Assembly (NCBI GenBank): GCA_017303855.1
Contig: JAFLBL010000001.1
Location: forward strand, 501,978-565,977
DNA length: 64,000 nucleotides
Origin: Chitinophagales bacterium
Lineage (GTDB): Bacteria > Bacteroidota > Bacteroidia > Chitinophagales > Chitinophagaceae
Direction of reading: 5' to 3'
Shown here piece after piece: positions 26,155 to 36,389 of the stretch. Numbering within the stretch: position 1 is the stretch's first letter; each line of letters starts with the position of its first letter. A model generated the notes under the pieces. It saw only the letters and a program-made list of their open reading frames with translations, made no database searches and was not told the origin of the DNA. The position numbers and the translations under genes were made by a program.

Positions 26155-28134
26155 TCAATCCTTATCATTATTCATCAACAGGTACTTGGCTGTTTCAAAA
26201 TAAGCCAGGGTAAAAACGGATAATCGCTGCTGAATGGAGTCCTTTTGCCGCGCAGAATATACAGGTACCCCCGGATGCATGGGGCTCAACTGCTCTTCCC
26301 CGGATTTTATATAGCGTGTAAAATAGAAATCATCTGTTACCATCCCGATACGGTCTGATGTATTGGTGATAAAGGCAAAGTTATTTTTCTTGGCCGGATC
26401 CAGCAGGTCACGCCCCAATGTGGTATTCAGATAGGGCTCATGCAATAATCCCGCAATGGTAGGCAGTATATCAATCTGTGACACCACTTCATTCCGCAAT
26501 TGCGGCGCCAGCAGATCCGGCGCGTAAAACAATAAAGGCACATGCTCATCCGTAAGCCGCTGTTCCGTCCAGAGCGGAGGATACATGGGTTCTGCATTTC
26601 CAGCCAGGCCATGATCCCCGACAAAAACGAAAATCGTATTGTGGAAATAGGCTTCCTTACGGGCCGCTTCAATAAACTGACGGAAGCAATAATCCGAATA
26701 CCGGAAACAATTATACTCGTCCAGCGATTCAAATCCATACTTCCTGAGTTCCTCCTCCGGAACGGTTACACGGATAAAACCGGTATCAGACTCAGGAATG
26801 GTTTTATTATAGGGACGGTGATTACCCGATGTCTGGATATAGGCAAAAAACGGTTTATCCTTTTTTCGGAACAGGTCATTGGCCGCCAGAAACAGGTCTT
26901 TGTCACTTACCCCCCACACATTGACTTTGGGCGCTTTGAAATAATCCCCGGTATGCATCTGCAAGCCTTTAATATTTCCAAGTATCCCTTCAAAATTGTT
27001 GAACTCAGGACTGCCACCCAGGAAATAATGTTTATCGTAGGCGTCAAAACTATTGACAATTGTATGTTGTTTTACAGCTTCCGGATTTCGTGTCGAGAAT
27101 TTAAACAACTGCGCATCCGGGGTTCCGGTCAGGATTGCAAACAATGCCCTGGCGGTGGAAAAATGCGGGGAAAAACAACGGTTAAAGAAAATGCCCTGTC
27201 TGCATAAAGAATCAAAATACGGTGTGGCGTTGGTCGGATTGCCGCTCATCGTACTTTTATACATACTGAACGACTCGCATTGCACCAGGATAATATTAGG
27301 CCGGCTTTCCAGTGAACTGCTGCGGGGTCCTGTTTCACGGCGATACGAAAACACGGAAGGATCCGGCAGCGGCATCCATTCCGCCATTACAGGAAAAACC
27401 TCTTTTGCTTTTTTCGCATTGTAATCCGGATTTCGTAACCGCATGGTGGCAACAAAATTCTGCAATGGATTAATAGCCAGGTAGGATTTGAAACTGTTTT
27501 TAAAACGGAAACTATCCGCCCATCTCAACGGCTGCGTTCCCAGTGAGCCATAGATCATCAGTAAAAAAAACAGCACCGTGATAATAAAATATTTCCGGCG
27601 ATGCGGGATACCCTTTCCATCAGTGCGGTTGATGACCTGCCAGTGACTGCGGTGATACATCCAGCGAAAAAACAATACAGCCACCAGCAGTCCCAGCAGC
27701 ATCCAGATCAGCGGGTAGGTCTGCCAGATCATTTTCATGGAGATACCGAAATCCTCTGCAAAATTCATAGCCCCGGCATCGAGCGGTGTACGGTTATAGG
27801 AGAAACTGCCAAATCCGGCGGCAAAAAAGAAAAAAACCAGAAAAGTTATGATGGCGAGATACCAGGTCCACCATTTCTTATTGACCGCTGAATAAAATGG
27901 CGATAGCTTAGGAAACGTACTCAGCGCCACAACAGGCAATAAAATAACAGCGATCCACCGCAGATCATACCGGAATCCCATGCCGAAGGAAGGCAGCGCA
28001 TCTGCAAATGATACACTGGCCGGGTGAAAAGCTAGAAATGTGGCCAGCCTGAACCCTGTAAAGATCAACAGAAACAGCCCAAAGAGATTGGCCACCCACA
28101 ACAGGGTTTTCGGTATTTTAAATTTTGCCAGCAT
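26155..28134 (-). CDS. LTA synthase-like membrane sulfatase/phosphoglycerol transferase
   Basis: About 659 aa from the ATG at 28134; the longer frame uses a TTG. Five N-terminal membrane helices (about residues 1-190) are followed by an extracytoplasmic alkaline-phosphatase-fold domain: NIILVQCESFSMYK, SPHFSTARALFAILTGTPD (nucleophile region), and the late metal-binding FVFVGDHGLAG. This is the LtaS/sulfatase architecture. In Gram-negative Bacteroidota such enzymes probably move phospho-headgroups (for example phosphoethanolamine or phosphoglycerol) onto envelope glycans or lipids. The exact donor and acceptor are unknown. It diverges from a PAP2 phosphatase gene, which suggests lipid-linked work. 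Confidence 0.85.
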   Translation of the reverse strand: MLAKFKIPKTLLWVANLFGLFLLIFTGFRLATFLAFHPASVSFADALPSFGMGFRYDLRWIAVILLPVVALSTFPKLSPFYSAVNKKWWTWYLAIITFLVFFFFAAGFGSFSYNRTPLDAGAMNFAEDFGISMKMIWQTYPLIWMLLGLLVAVLFFRWMYHRSHWQVINRTDGKGIPHRRKYFIITVLFFLLMIYGSLGTQPLRWADSFRFKNSFKSYLAINPLQNFVATMRLRNPDYNAKKAKEVFPVMAEWMPLPDPSVFSYRRETGPRSSSLESRPNIILVQCESFSMYKSTMSGNPTNATPYFDSLCRQGIFFNRCFSPHFSTARALFAILTGTPDAQLFKFSTRNPEAVKQHTIVNSFDAYDKHYFLGGSPEFNNFEGILGNIKGLQMHTGDYFKAPKVNVWGVSDKDLFLAANDLFRKKDKPFFAYIQTSGNHRPYNKTIPESDTGFIRVTVPEEELRKYGFESLDEYNCFRYSDYCFRQFIEAARKEAYFHNTIFVFVGDHGLAGNAEPMYPPLWTEQRLTDEHVPLLFYAPDLLAPQLRNEVVSQIDILPTIAGLLHEPYLNTTLGRDLLDPAKKNNFAFITNTSDRIGMVTDDFYFTRYIKSGEEQLSPMHPGVPVYSARQKDSIQQRLSVFTLAYFETAKYLLMNNDKD

Positions 28135-28253
28135 CAGAAAAAGTGAACCAGGTTTTGGCAAAGAAAATACTTAATTGCCTTATCTCCATACCGGCCAGCA
28201 CTTATTTGGACGTTACACCCCTGCATTTAACCGCAAGCATTACATTTGCAGGG

Positions 28254-28871
28254 ATGTTACTGAATGCGATAAGCCTGCTGGATAAAATTATCGGATGGGA
28301 CAAATGGTTGTTTATAAAAATCAATAACCAGTGGACACATCCGCTGCTTGACAGTGTGTTGCCGCTCTGGCGGACTGCTGAGTATTGGGCCCCGCTGTAT
28401 TTGTTCCTCCTGCTGTTTGTGCTGACTAATTTTAAAAGCCGGGGTATCTGGTGGGTCCTCTTTTTTATCTGCACCGTGGCGCTTTGTGATATCACCGGAA
28501 CCCAGGCCTTCAAAAAAGTGTTTGAGCGAACCCGCCCCTGCAACGACCCTGATTTTTTTATGCATGTCCGGCTTTTACTAAAGCATTGTGGCTCCGGCTT
28601 CAGTTTTGTATCCAACCATGCCGCCAATCATTTTGGAATGGCCGTTTTCAGTTTCATTACATTAAGGCATGTAATTGGCAAGTGGGCCTGGCTGGCCATT
28701 TTCTGGGCAGCTTCCGTAGCCTGGGCCCAGGTATATGTAGGTGTACATTTCCCGCTGGACGTGTTGTCCGGGGCAATGCTGGGCAGCCTGTACGGACTCA
28801 GCCTGGGGCTGCTTTTCAATAAGCAGTACAGATTCATTATCTTCGGGCATCAATCAACTGTTACCGGTTAA
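28254..28871 (+). CDS. PAP2 family membrane phosphatase
   Basis: About 205 aa from the ATG at 28254 (LLNAISLLDKIIGWDKWLF). The three PAP2 signature motifs are visible, in degenerate order: KKVFERTRPCNDP, SFVSNHAANHFGMA (Ser-Asn-His) and VYVGVHFPLDVLSGAMLG (His and Asp). Several membrane helices surround them. The family removes phosphate from lipid phosphates such as undecaprenyl diphosphate or phosphatidic acid. The stop overlaps the start of the next gene by one base (TAATG), which indicates translational coupling. Confidence 0.9.
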   Translation: MLLNAISLLDKIIGWDKWLFIKINNQWTHPLLDSVLPLWRTAEYWAPLYLFLLLFVLTNFKSRGIWWVLFFICTVALCDITGTQAFKKVFERTRPCNDPDFFMHVRLLLKHCGSGFSFVSNHAANHFGMAVFSFITLRHVIGKWAWLAIFWAASVAWAQVYVGVHFPLDVLSGAMLGSLYGLSLGLLFNKQYRFIIFGHQSTVTG

Positions 28872-30172
28872 TGGATATATTCATACTATGCTTTCTCATT
28901 TTGCTGAACGGTATTTTTTCGATGTCAGAAATCGCCCTGGTTTCTGCCAGAAAAGCACGCCTGGAATTTCTCGCTGAAAAAGGTGATAAGAAAGCCCTGC
29001 TGGCACTGGCCTTGTCTAATCATCCCGAACTTTTTTTATCCGCCGTTCAGATCGGCATCACCCTTATCTCCATCATAACAGGTGTTTACTCCGGCGAACG
29101 CTTCGGCAAGGATCTCCAGCCCCATGTGGAGCAGATCACTTTTTTAAAACCCTATGCGGAAACGGTATCCACCACGTTTATCGTAATCCTGGTTACCTAC
29201 CTCTCTATTGTTTTCGGCGAACTGATTCCAAAACGGATTGGCCTGTTACGCTCTGAAAAAATTGCGAAAATGGTGGCCGGCCCCATGAAAAATTTTGCCC
29301 GGCTTACTCATCCGTTTGTCTGGCTGCTCAATAAAACCAGTAATATCTTTTTCAGCATCTTCAATATAAAGCGGTCGAAAGAAGATGCCGTTACGGAAGA
29401 AGAAATCAAAACCCTGATTACGGAAGGAACGGAAGCCGGAACCATAGATGAAGCCGAACAGGAAATCATTGAACGCGTATTCCACCTGGGTGACCGGAAT
29501 ATCACCTCCCTGATGACCCACCGCAGTGATATTATCTGGTTCAGCCTGGAGGATAATGAAGATAAGATCAAGGAAAAAATCCTGAATGAACCGCACTCCG
29601 CTTACCCGATCTGCGATGGGGAAATTGACAATATCAAAGGGGTGGTTTCCATTAAAGATCTGTATATAAGTCCGGACAATACCTATTTCAAAGAGCTGAT
29701 GCAGCCGGCCCTGTTTATCCCGGAAAATAATACCCCCTACCAGGTGCTGGAAAAATTCAAAGCTTCGAAGATCCATTCGGCGTTTATTGTTGACGAGTAT
29801 GGCAGTGTGCTCGGATTACTTACGCTGAATGATATACTGGAAGCGATTGTTGGCGACATCCCACAACAGGATGTGCCGGATTATGAAATTGTGGAACGGG
29901 AAGACGGTACATTTATCGTGGATGCGCAAATACCCTTTTACGATTTCCTGACCCGTTTTGAAAAAACGGAATGGATGAATGAAGGGGAACATGATTTTGA
30001 TACGCTGGCCGGATTTGTACTTCATGACCTGGAACGCATTCCGCATACCGGCGACAAACTGAGCTGGAAAGGATTTACCCTTGAAATAATTGATATGGAC
30101 GGTCACCGCATTGATAAAGTGCTGGTGACCCTGAGCCAGGAATTAAAGGAAGATATAGAAGAAAGTCGTTAG
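28871..30172 (+). CDS. Hemolysin-family/CNNM-CorC-type transporter with DUF21, CBS pair and CorC_HlyC domain
   Basis: 433 aa. N-terminal DUF21 membrane domain (MDIFILCFLILLNGIFSMSE, and later ETVSTTFIVILVTYLSIVFGELIPKRIG). A cytoplasmic CBS pair follows (THRSDIIWFSLED, IHSAFIVDEYGSVLGLLTLNDILEA). A C-terminal CorC_HlyC domain (FIVDAQIPFYDFL, DFDTLAGFVLHDLERIPHTGD) ends the protein. The family is linked to Mg2+ or other divalent metal efflux. Hemolysin activity is a historic name. The gene is coupled to the PAP2 gene. Confidence 0.92.
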   Translation: MDIFILCFLILLNGIFSMSEIALVSARKARLEFLAEKGDKKALLALALSNHPELFLSAVQIGITLISIITGVYSGERFGKDLQPHVEQITFLKPYAETVSTTFIVILVTYLSIVFGELIPKRIGLLRSEKIAKMVAGPMKNFARLTHPFVWLLNKTSNIFFSIFNIKRSKEDAVTEEEIKTLITEGTEAGTIDEAEQEIIERVFHLGDRNITSLMTHRSDIIWFSLEDNEDKIKEKILNEPHSAYPICDGEIDNIKGVVSIKDLYISPDNTYFKELMQPALFIPENNTPYQVLEKFKASKIHSAFIVDEYGSVLGLLTLNDILEAIVGDIPQQDVPDYEIVEREDGTFIVDAQIPFYDFLTRFEKTEWMNEGEHDFDTLAGFVLHDLERIPHTGDKLSWKGFTLEIIDMDGHRIDKVLVTLSQELKEDIEESR

Positions 30173-30177
30173 TTCCA

Positions 30178-30696
30178 CTACTGACTAAAGATTATCTCAG
30201 CATCAGTTTCCGGAAAATTCAGTTTTGTACTCTTTCTGTTTCCGTTTACAATTACGTGTATAATATTTACCTGGTCTTCAAACTGATCGTACATAAGATT
30301 GGTTGAGACCGCCATTTTTTGTACATGCGGTATGTTTTCCACTTCGATATAGCCAAAAACGGCTTCTTTTTCATGTTCAAATCCCAGGTAATTCAGCCGG
30401 ACAGGTTTACCATCTGAGGCTATGGACAAATGGCTCATCAGGTATTTTTTTACCAGGCTGTCCATGGCCGCTTTGTCGGGCGGATTGATCAGGTCAACCT
30501 TTGCCGCATAATTTTTGGCCAGAATTTTTTCAAAATCGTCCGTAAATATTTTACAGCTGATTTCAAGGGTTTTCTCCTGACTGTTGTGATTGATCTCCAC
30601 CACACTTACATGAAAAGGATGCGGAACCGGGCTGGCCGAGACTAAAAAAAGGGACAACAGGGGGAAAAACAACCATTTATTGATCAAAGATGCCAT
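30178..30696 (-). CDS. DUF6702 family protein
   Basis: 172 aa with a signal peptide (INKWLFFPLLSLFLVSA) followed by PHPFHVSVVEINHNSQEKTLEISCKIFTDDFEK, a pattern of DUF6702 proteins. Bacteroidota often keep such genes beside a HupE/UreJ-like membrane protein and an M1 peptidase, as seen here. The function is unknown. It is probably periplasmic and ends five bases from the convergent CNNM-type gene. Confidence 0.8.
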   Translation of the reverse strand: MASLINKWLFFPLLSLFLVSASPVPHPFHVSVVEINHNSQEKTLEISCKIFTDDFEKILAKNYAAKVDLINPPDKAAMDSLVKKYLMSHLSIASDGKPVRLNYLGFEHEKEAVFGYIEVENIPHVQKMAVSTNLMYDQFEDQVNIIHVIVNGNRKSTKLNFPETDAEIIFSQ

Positions 30697-30800
30697 TGAC
30701 AGAATATTTTTCAGGATTACAGAATCAGGCCTTAATTTGACTTCTTATTGCCTGAGACGGTAAAATTAGGCGAATGGTTTGATCAGCAAATAACAAAAGG

Positions 30801-31379
30801 ATGAGTGATTTTACTTTTTATTTTAAACTGGGCTGGGAACATATCATGAGCTGGGATGCCCTGGACCATTTGTTGTTTATCGGCGCCCTGGCCGCTATTT
30901 ACCTGTTAAAGGATTGGAAGCAGGTCCTGATCCTGGTTACGGCTTTCACCATTGGACATTCCCTCACGCTCGTGTTAAGCGTTTTGGATGTCTTCCGGTT
31001 TCCGGCCAACTGGGTCGAGTTCCTGATACCCTGTACCATTGTAATCACAGCAATCAGTAATCTGTTTCAGAAACAATTCACCGCCCGCTCCATCCGGATC
31101 AATTATTTCCTCGCACTGATATTCGGACTGATTCACGGTATGGGATTTGCTAATACGATCCGGTTTATGCTGGCAAAGGATCAAAGTATGGGCTGGGGGC
31201 TCTTTGGCTTTAATGTGGGGCTGGAAGCCGGCCAGATTGTAGCCGTCAGCACCCTGCTGCTGGTCACCCAGGCGTTGATCAGTACCTTTTCCATCAACAG
31301 GCGGGAGTGGGTAATATTTCTGTCTGCAGCCATCTTCAGTCTGTCATTACAAATTGCTTTAACACGTTTACCTTTTTAA
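30801..31379 (+). CDS. HupE/UreJ family membrane protein
   Basis: 192 aa with five to six membrane helices and conserved His motifs (WDALDHLLFIGALAAIYLL, FTIGHSLTLVLS, FGLIHGMGFANT), typical of HupE/UreJ nickel/cobalt-type transporters or permease-like proteins. In the Bacteroidota context beside DUF6702 its substrate is not established; metal handling is only inferred. It is followed 16 nt later by an M1 metallopeptidase, which suggests co-transcription. Confidence 0.85.
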   Translation: MSDFTFYFKLGWEHIMSWDALDHLLFIGALAAIYLLKDWKQVLILVTAFTIGHSLTLVLSVLDVFRFPANWVEFLIPCTIVITAISNLFQKQFTARSIRINYFLALIFGLIHGMGFANTIRFMLAKDQSMGWGLFGFNVGLEAGQIVAVSTLLLVTQALISTFSINRREWVIFLSAAIFSLSLQIALTRLPF

Positions 31380-31395
31380 TAAATACAATCCTGAC

Positions 31396-33777
31396 ATGAA
31401 CAAAAGCCTTTTATTGTGTTGCCTTATTCTGGTGCTGACCGGCACAGCCGGCGCCCAGATACAGAACAATGCCAGTTCCAACCATGCCAACAAATTTGAA
31501 CAACTGGGTACCATATTGCCCACCCCCAACGAGCAGCGGACAGCTAGTGGTGCGCCGGGTGTGAAATACTGGCAGCAACGCGTGGACTATGATATCAAAT
31601 GCGAGCTGGACGAAACGAACAATATACTCAGCGGCAGTGAGACAATTACCTATTTCAATAATTCACCGGATGTACTCACGTATTTCTGGATGCAGCTGGA
31701 TGAAAACCAGCACAGCACCGTGAACAACGCCAATTATCAGTCAGCCAACCGGCTTCCCCAGCAGGCAACGGATAAATTCCTTGACCGCTTTGAAGAAAAA
31801 AGAACAGATAACGGGTATGGGGTGAATATCACCAAACTAACAGATGCCACGGGAAAACCGCTACAGTATACGATCAATAAAACCATGATGAAAGTGAACC
31901 TGCCGGCTCCCCTGAAACCCGGACAGAAATTTGTTTTCAATTGTGCCTGGAATTATAAAATTGCAGATCGCGGAGATTATAACCGTTTTGGTGGCGCACG
32001 TGGCGGTTACGAACATTTTGCAGAAGATGGGAATAACAACTATACCATGACCCAATGGTATCCCCGGCTTTGCCGCTACAGCGATGACCAGGGCTGGCAG
32101 AATCACCAGTTTACCGGCACCGGTGAGTTTACCCTGTGTTTCGGTAATTTCAAAGTACAGATGACCGTACCGGCTGATCACATTGTGGGCGCCACCGGTG
32201 AATGCCAGAACTATGCACAGACATTAAATGCCACGCAGATGGCCCGCTGGCAGAAAGCACAAACTGCCAAAGAACCTTTGCAGATTGTAACCCTTGACGA
32301 GGCATTACAGGCTTCTAAAACCAAAAGCAAGGCTAAAAAAACATGGATTTATAAAGCCGATAATGTCCGCGATTTTGCCTGGACTTCTTCCCGCCGCTTT
32401 GTCTGGGATGCCATGGCCTCCCCCATTGAAGGCAAAAAAGTAATGTCCATGAGCTATTATGCGAAAGAAGCATATCCCATCTATAGTAAATTCTCCACCA
32501 AGGCGGTGGCACATACATTAAAAACCTATTCACATTTTGCCTTTCCTTATCCGTACCCCGTAGCCATCAGTGTGGAAGGCAATCAGGGCATGGAATACCC
32601 GATGATATCCTTTAACCCCGGACGTGCGGAAAAAGACGGATCATATAGTGAAGGATCAAAAAATGCGGCGATCCTGGTCATCATTCATGAAGTAGGTCAT
32701 ACCTTCTTCCCGATGATTGTAAACAGCGATGAACGTCAGTGGACCTGGATGGATGAAGGACTGAATTCGTATTTGCAATACCTGACCCAGGAACTCTGGG
32801 ATAATAAGTTTCCCTCTGACGGTGGTGTGCCATCAGCCATTACCGACTACATGAAACTGCCGAAAGATCAGCTGGAGCCGATTATGACGAACAGTGAAAA
32901 CATCAATAATTTCGGAGCCAACGCCTACGATAAAGTAGCTACCGGACTGAATATACTCCGTGAGACCATTGTCGGGCGGGAGTTATTTGACAACGCATTC
33001 CGTGAATACTCACGGCGCTGGGCCTTTAAGTCACCCACACCCGCCGACCTGTTCCGTACATTGGAAGACGCGACCGGCGAAGATCTCGACTGGTTCTGGA
33101 GAGGTTGGTTTTACGGCATTGAAGCCTGTGATATTTCCATTGATTCCGTGAAGCACGCGATGCCGGATGTAACAGCGGTACCCGCCCTGACAAAGGATAC
33201 AATAGTAATGCGTTCCCTTCCCCGCCCTTATGTGAATGATTTCGAAGATCTGTCGAAAATACGTAACCAGCAGGACAAGAATATTAAATTTGAAACCGAT
33301 AAAGACACAACGCTGCGCGATTTCTATTGGAACTATGCACGTGGTAATGCAAAATATGACAGCACAAAATACCCGGTGACTTTTTCACCTCAGACCGAAG
33401 CAATGGATGAAGCCGGCAAACAGAAATACGGCGGAAAACATCTTTATGAAGTTTCTTTTTCCAATAAAGGCGGACTGGTAATGCCCATAATTATTGAATG
33501 GACGTACAAGGACGGAAGCAAAGAAATTGAACGCATTCCGGCACAGGTATGGCGGAAAAACGAAAAAAATGTGATCAAGACCTTCATGAAGGACAAAGAA
33601 GTAGCCTCCATAAAGCTTGATCCATACAAAGAAACTGCAGATATAGACGAAACCAATAATACATTCGGGGATATTAAAGAGCCCTCTAAGTTTAAACTCT
33701 TTAAACAAAAACAAAATGTAACCCAGCCTGCCGGCATCAACCCGATGCAGAAGGCCAAAGAGAAAAAAGGATTCTGA
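31396..33777 (+). CDS. M1 family metallopeptidase (first of a tandem pair)
   Basis: 793 aa with a signal peptide (KSLLLCCLILVLTGTAGAQ). The catalytic zinc motif HEVGH (about residue 430) is followed by WMDEGLN, giving the third ligand and the HExxH-x18-E arrangement of gluzincins. The N-terminal part (VDYDIKCELDETNNILSGSETITYFNNSPD) is the beta-saddle domain of aminopeptidase N. The C-terminal part ends in PMQKAKEKKGF. This is an exported zinc peptidase for peptide use or processing. Shared ends and motifs show a duplication with the next gene. A strong terminator separates them. Confidence 0.92.
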   Translation: MNKSLLLCCLILVLTGTAGAQIQNNASSNHANKFEQLGTILPTPNEQRTASGAPGVKYWQQRVDYDIKCELDETNNILSGSETITYFNNSPDVLTYFWMQLDENQHSTVNNANYQSANRLPQQATDKFLDRFEEKRTDNGYGVNITKLTDATGKPLQYTINKTMMKVNLPAPLKPGQKFVFNCAWNYKIADRGDYNRFGGARGGYEHFAEDGNNNYTMTQWYPRLCRYSDDQGWQNHQFTGTGEFTLCFGNFKVQMTVPADHIVGATGECQNYAQTLNATQMARWQKAQTAKEPLQIVTLDEALQASKTKSKAKKTWIYKADNVRDFAWTSSRRFVWDAMASPIEGKKVMSMSYYAKEAYPIYSKFSTKAVAHTLKTYSHFAFPYPYPVAISVEGNQGMEYPMISFNPGRAEKDGSYSEGSKNAAILVIIHEVGHTFFPMIVNSDERQWTWMDEGLNSYLQYLTQELWDNKFPSDGGVPSAITDYMKLPKDQLEPIMTNSENINNFGANAYDKVATGLNILRETIVGRELFDNAFREYSRRWAFKSPTPADLFRTLEDATGEDLDWFWRGWFYGIEACDISIDSVKHAMPDVTAVPALTKDTIVMRSLPRPYVNDFEDLSKIRNQQDKNIKFETDKDTTLRDFYWNYARGNAKYDSTKYPVTFSPQTEAMDEAGKQKYGGKHLYEVSFSNKGGLVMPIIIEWTYKDGSKEIERIPAQVWRKNEKNVIKTFMKDKEVASIKLDPYKETADIDETNNTFGDIKEPSKFKLFKQKQNVTQPAGINPMQKAKEKKGF

Positions 33778-33790
33778 GAACTGAACAAAA

Positions 33791-33825
33791 GAAAAGCCGC
33801 TTATCAAAAAGCGGCTTTTCTTTTT
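33791..33825 (+). terminator. Strong terminator between the two M1 peptidase genes
   Basis: A perfect 12-bp stem GAAAAGCCGCTT/AAGCGGCTTTTC closes ATCAAA and is followed by TTTTT. Confidence 0.9.
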
Positions 33826-33911
33826 CAAATGCTGCCTGTAACATAAAGCTGAATTCCTTAGTTTTGGAGAACCCGGAAATAAGAATCCATTATTTTAAAT
33901 CAACATACCAA

Positions 33912-36299
33912 ATGAGGCATTTTCTTTCCTGTATATTGCTGGCCCTGCTGGCCTGCAATTCCGCAGTAGCACAAAACATTTACAATAATCCCAACAGCAA
34001 CCACGGCAACAAATTTGAGCAGCTGGGCGGCATTCTGCCCACGCCCAATGAATACCGTACTGCCAGCGGTGCCCCTGGTCCCAAGTACTGGCAGCAGCGG
34101 GTGGATTATGATATTAAGTGTGAACTGGATGAAAAAAATCTGAAACTGAACGGAAGCGAAACCGTTACCTATTTCAACAATTCCCCCAACGAACTGGTGT
34201 ACCTGTGGCTGCAGCTGGATGAAAACCAGCACAGCAGTGTGAACAACGCCAATTACCAGACCAGCAACATGATGAACCGCCAGTTAAGTCCGCAGGCTAT
34301 TGACCGCAATGACGAAGCCAAAACGGATAATGGATACGGTTTCAACATCAGTAAACTTACAGATGCCACAGGCAAATCCCTGAAATATACTGTCAATAAA
34401 ACAATGATGCGGGTGGAACTGCCGGCCGTACTGAAGCCCGGTCAGCGTTTTGTGTTTATCCTTGACTGGAATTATAAAATTGCCGATCGTATGAGCCGTG
34501 GCGGACGTGGTGGATATGAGTTCTTTCCCGAAGACGGAAACCATGTTTTCACCATGACCCAGTGGTATCCCCGCCTTTGTGTATACAGCGATTTCCAGGG
34601 ATGGCAGAATCATCAGTTTACCGGTCGTGGGGAATTTGCCCTCACATTCGGCAATTTCAAAGTGGCTATGACGGTACCTGCGGATCATGTGATCATGTCA
34701 ACCGGGGAAGGTCAGAACTATGCGGCTGTACTCTCCCCGGCACAGATGGCCCGCTGGAACAAAGCCCGGAATTCCGCAGAACCCGTGGAAGTGGTAACCC
34801 TGGATGAAGCCAAAGCCGCTGAAAAACAAAAAAGTGACAAGAAAAAAACCTGGATATTCAAAGCCGATAATGTCCGTGATTTTGCCTGGGGTTCCTCCCG
34901 CAAATTTGTCTGGGACGCGCTGGCCACTAAAATTGAAGGAAAAAAGGTTATGTGCATGAGCGGCTATCCTAAAGAAGCCTACGGATTGTACAGAAAATAC
35001 TCCTCCAAAGCGGTGGAACACACTATTAAAACCTATTCAAAATTCACGATCCCCTACCCTTACCCGGTAGCCCAGAGCATCGAAGCCTCTAACGGCATGG
35101 AATACCCGATGATTTGTTTCAACTTTGGTCGTACCGAAAAAGACGGCACTTACAGTGAGGGCACCAAAAACGGCATGCTGGGTGTAGTCATTCATGAGGT
35201 AGGTCACAATTTCTTCCCGATGATCATCAACAGCGATGAACGTCAGTGGAGCTGGATGGATGAAGGGCTGAATACGTTTGTAGAATACCTGACTGAAGAA
35301 TTGTGGGATAATAAATTCCCCAGCCGTCGAGGTCCGGCTGCCTTTATAACGGAGTATATGAAACTTCCTAAGGATCAGCTGGAACCCATTATGTCCAACA
35401 GTGAAAATATTGTACAGTTTGGCCCCAACGCCTATTCCAAACCCGCCACTGGCCTGAATATTCTCCGCGAAACCATTATGGGTCGTGAGCAGTTTGACTA
35501 TGCATTCCGTGAATATGCCCGTCGCTGGGCCTTCAAACATCCGGAGCCTGCTGATTTTTTCCGGACCCTGGAAGACGCCAGTGGTGAGGATCTGGATTGG
35601 TTCTGGAGAGGCTGGTTTTTCAGTACAGAAGCCTGCGATATTTCACTGGATTCGGTCCGGTATGCAAAAGCCGACCTGACTGCTGAACCCGAAAAAAGAG
35701 AAGCATCCACATTCAAACGGAGTGCAGATAAGCCGCAGTTGCCCACATTCGATGATATTTCCAAAATCCGCAACCGGGAAGACAAGACTATTAAATTCCA
35801 GACCGATGCGGACACTTCACTCCGTGATTTCTACTGGCGTTACGGACGCGGTATTGAGCCGTACGACACCAGCAAAAAAGAAGTAACAATGCCGGGTGGC
35901 GGACCTGAAAAACTCTCCGAAGCTGAGATGGAAAAGTACGGCAACCGTCATCAGTACGAACTTACTTTCAGCAATAAGGGAGGACTGGTAATGCCCATTA
36001 TTATCGAGTGGACTTATAAAGACGGAACAAAAGAAATTGAACGTATTCCTGCACAGGTATGGCGGCTCAATGAAAATAAAGTGATAAAAACATTTATTAA
36101 GGACAAAGAAGTGGCTTCGGTGAAACTGGATCCGATGCGGGAAACGGCCGATATTAATGAAAGCAATAACAGCTGGAACACAATGCCTGAGCCTTCCCGT
36201 TTCACGATTTTTAAACAGGCTCAAGGTGGCGGCCGCAGAAACCAGGGAGGACAGAGCGGCAACCCGATGCAAAGAGCGCAGGAGAAGAAAGGTTTCTGA
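33912..36299 (+). CDS. M1 family metallopeptidase (second of a tandem pair)
   Basis: About 795 aa from the ATG at 33912 (RHFLSCILLALLACNSAVAQ); the extended frame starts at a TTG. Zinc motif HEVGH with WMDEGLN, and near-identical blocks to the first copy (SNHGNKFEQLGGILPTPNEY, FPYPYP/IPYPYPVA, NSDERQWSWMDEG). It ends in PMQRAQEKKGF, like the first gene. The pair is a clear tandem duplication with drifted C-terminal segments. A separate terminator before the gene implies separate promoters. Substrate preference is not readable. Confidence 0.92.
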   Translation: MRHFLSCILLALLACNSAVAQNIYNNPNSNHGNKFEQLGGILPTPNEYRTASGAPGPKYWQQRVDYDIKCELDEKNLKLNGSETVTYFNNSPNELVYLWLQLDENQHSSVNNANYQTSNMMNRQLSPQAIDRNDEAKTDNGYGFNISKLTDATGKSLKYTVNKTMMRVELPAVLKPGQRFVFILDWNYKIADRMSRGGRGGYEFFPEDGNHVFTMTQWYPRLCVYSDFQGWQNHQFTGRGEFALTFGNFKVAMTVPADHVIMSTGEGQNYAAVLSPAQMARWNKARNSAEPVEVVTLDEAKAAEKQKSDKKKTWIFKADNVRDFAWGSSRKFVWDALATKIEGKKVMCMSGYPKEAYGLYRKYSSKAVEHTIKTYSKFTIPYPYPVAQSIEASNGMEYPMICFNFGRTEKDGTYSEGTKNGMLGVVIHEVGHNFFPMIINSDERQWSWMDEGLNTFVEYLTEELWDNKFPSRRGPAAFITEYMKLPKDQLEPIMSNSENIVQFGPNAYSKPATGLNILRETIMGREQFDYAFREYARRWAFKHPEPADFFRTLEDASGEDLDWFWRGWFFSTEACDISLDSVRYAKADLTAEPEKREASTFKRSADKPQLPTFDDISKIRNREDKTIKFQTDADTSLRDFYWRYGRGIEPYDTSKKEVTMPGGGPEKLSEAEMEKYGNRHQYELTFSNKGGLVMPIIIEWTYKDGTKEIERIPAQVWRLNENKVIKTFIKDKEVASVKLDPMRETADINESNNSWNTMPEPSRFTIFKQAQGGGRRNQGGQSGNPMQRAQEKKGF

Positions 36300-36330
36300 G
36301 AAAAAAGAATGGCATTTTACAGGAAAATAC

Positions 36331-36364
36331 AGGAAGCCCCCGGTGAAAACACCGGGGGCTTCCT
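36331..36364 (+). terminator. Hairpin after the second M1 peptidase gene
   Basis: A perfect 14-bp stem (AGGAAGCCCCCGGT with ACCGGGGGCTTCCT) closes GAAAAC, with no long T run. It is likely a terminator or RNA 3'-end stabiliser. Confidence 0.8.
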
Positions 36365-36389
36365 GTTATGAAGGCATAGCTTTACACGA

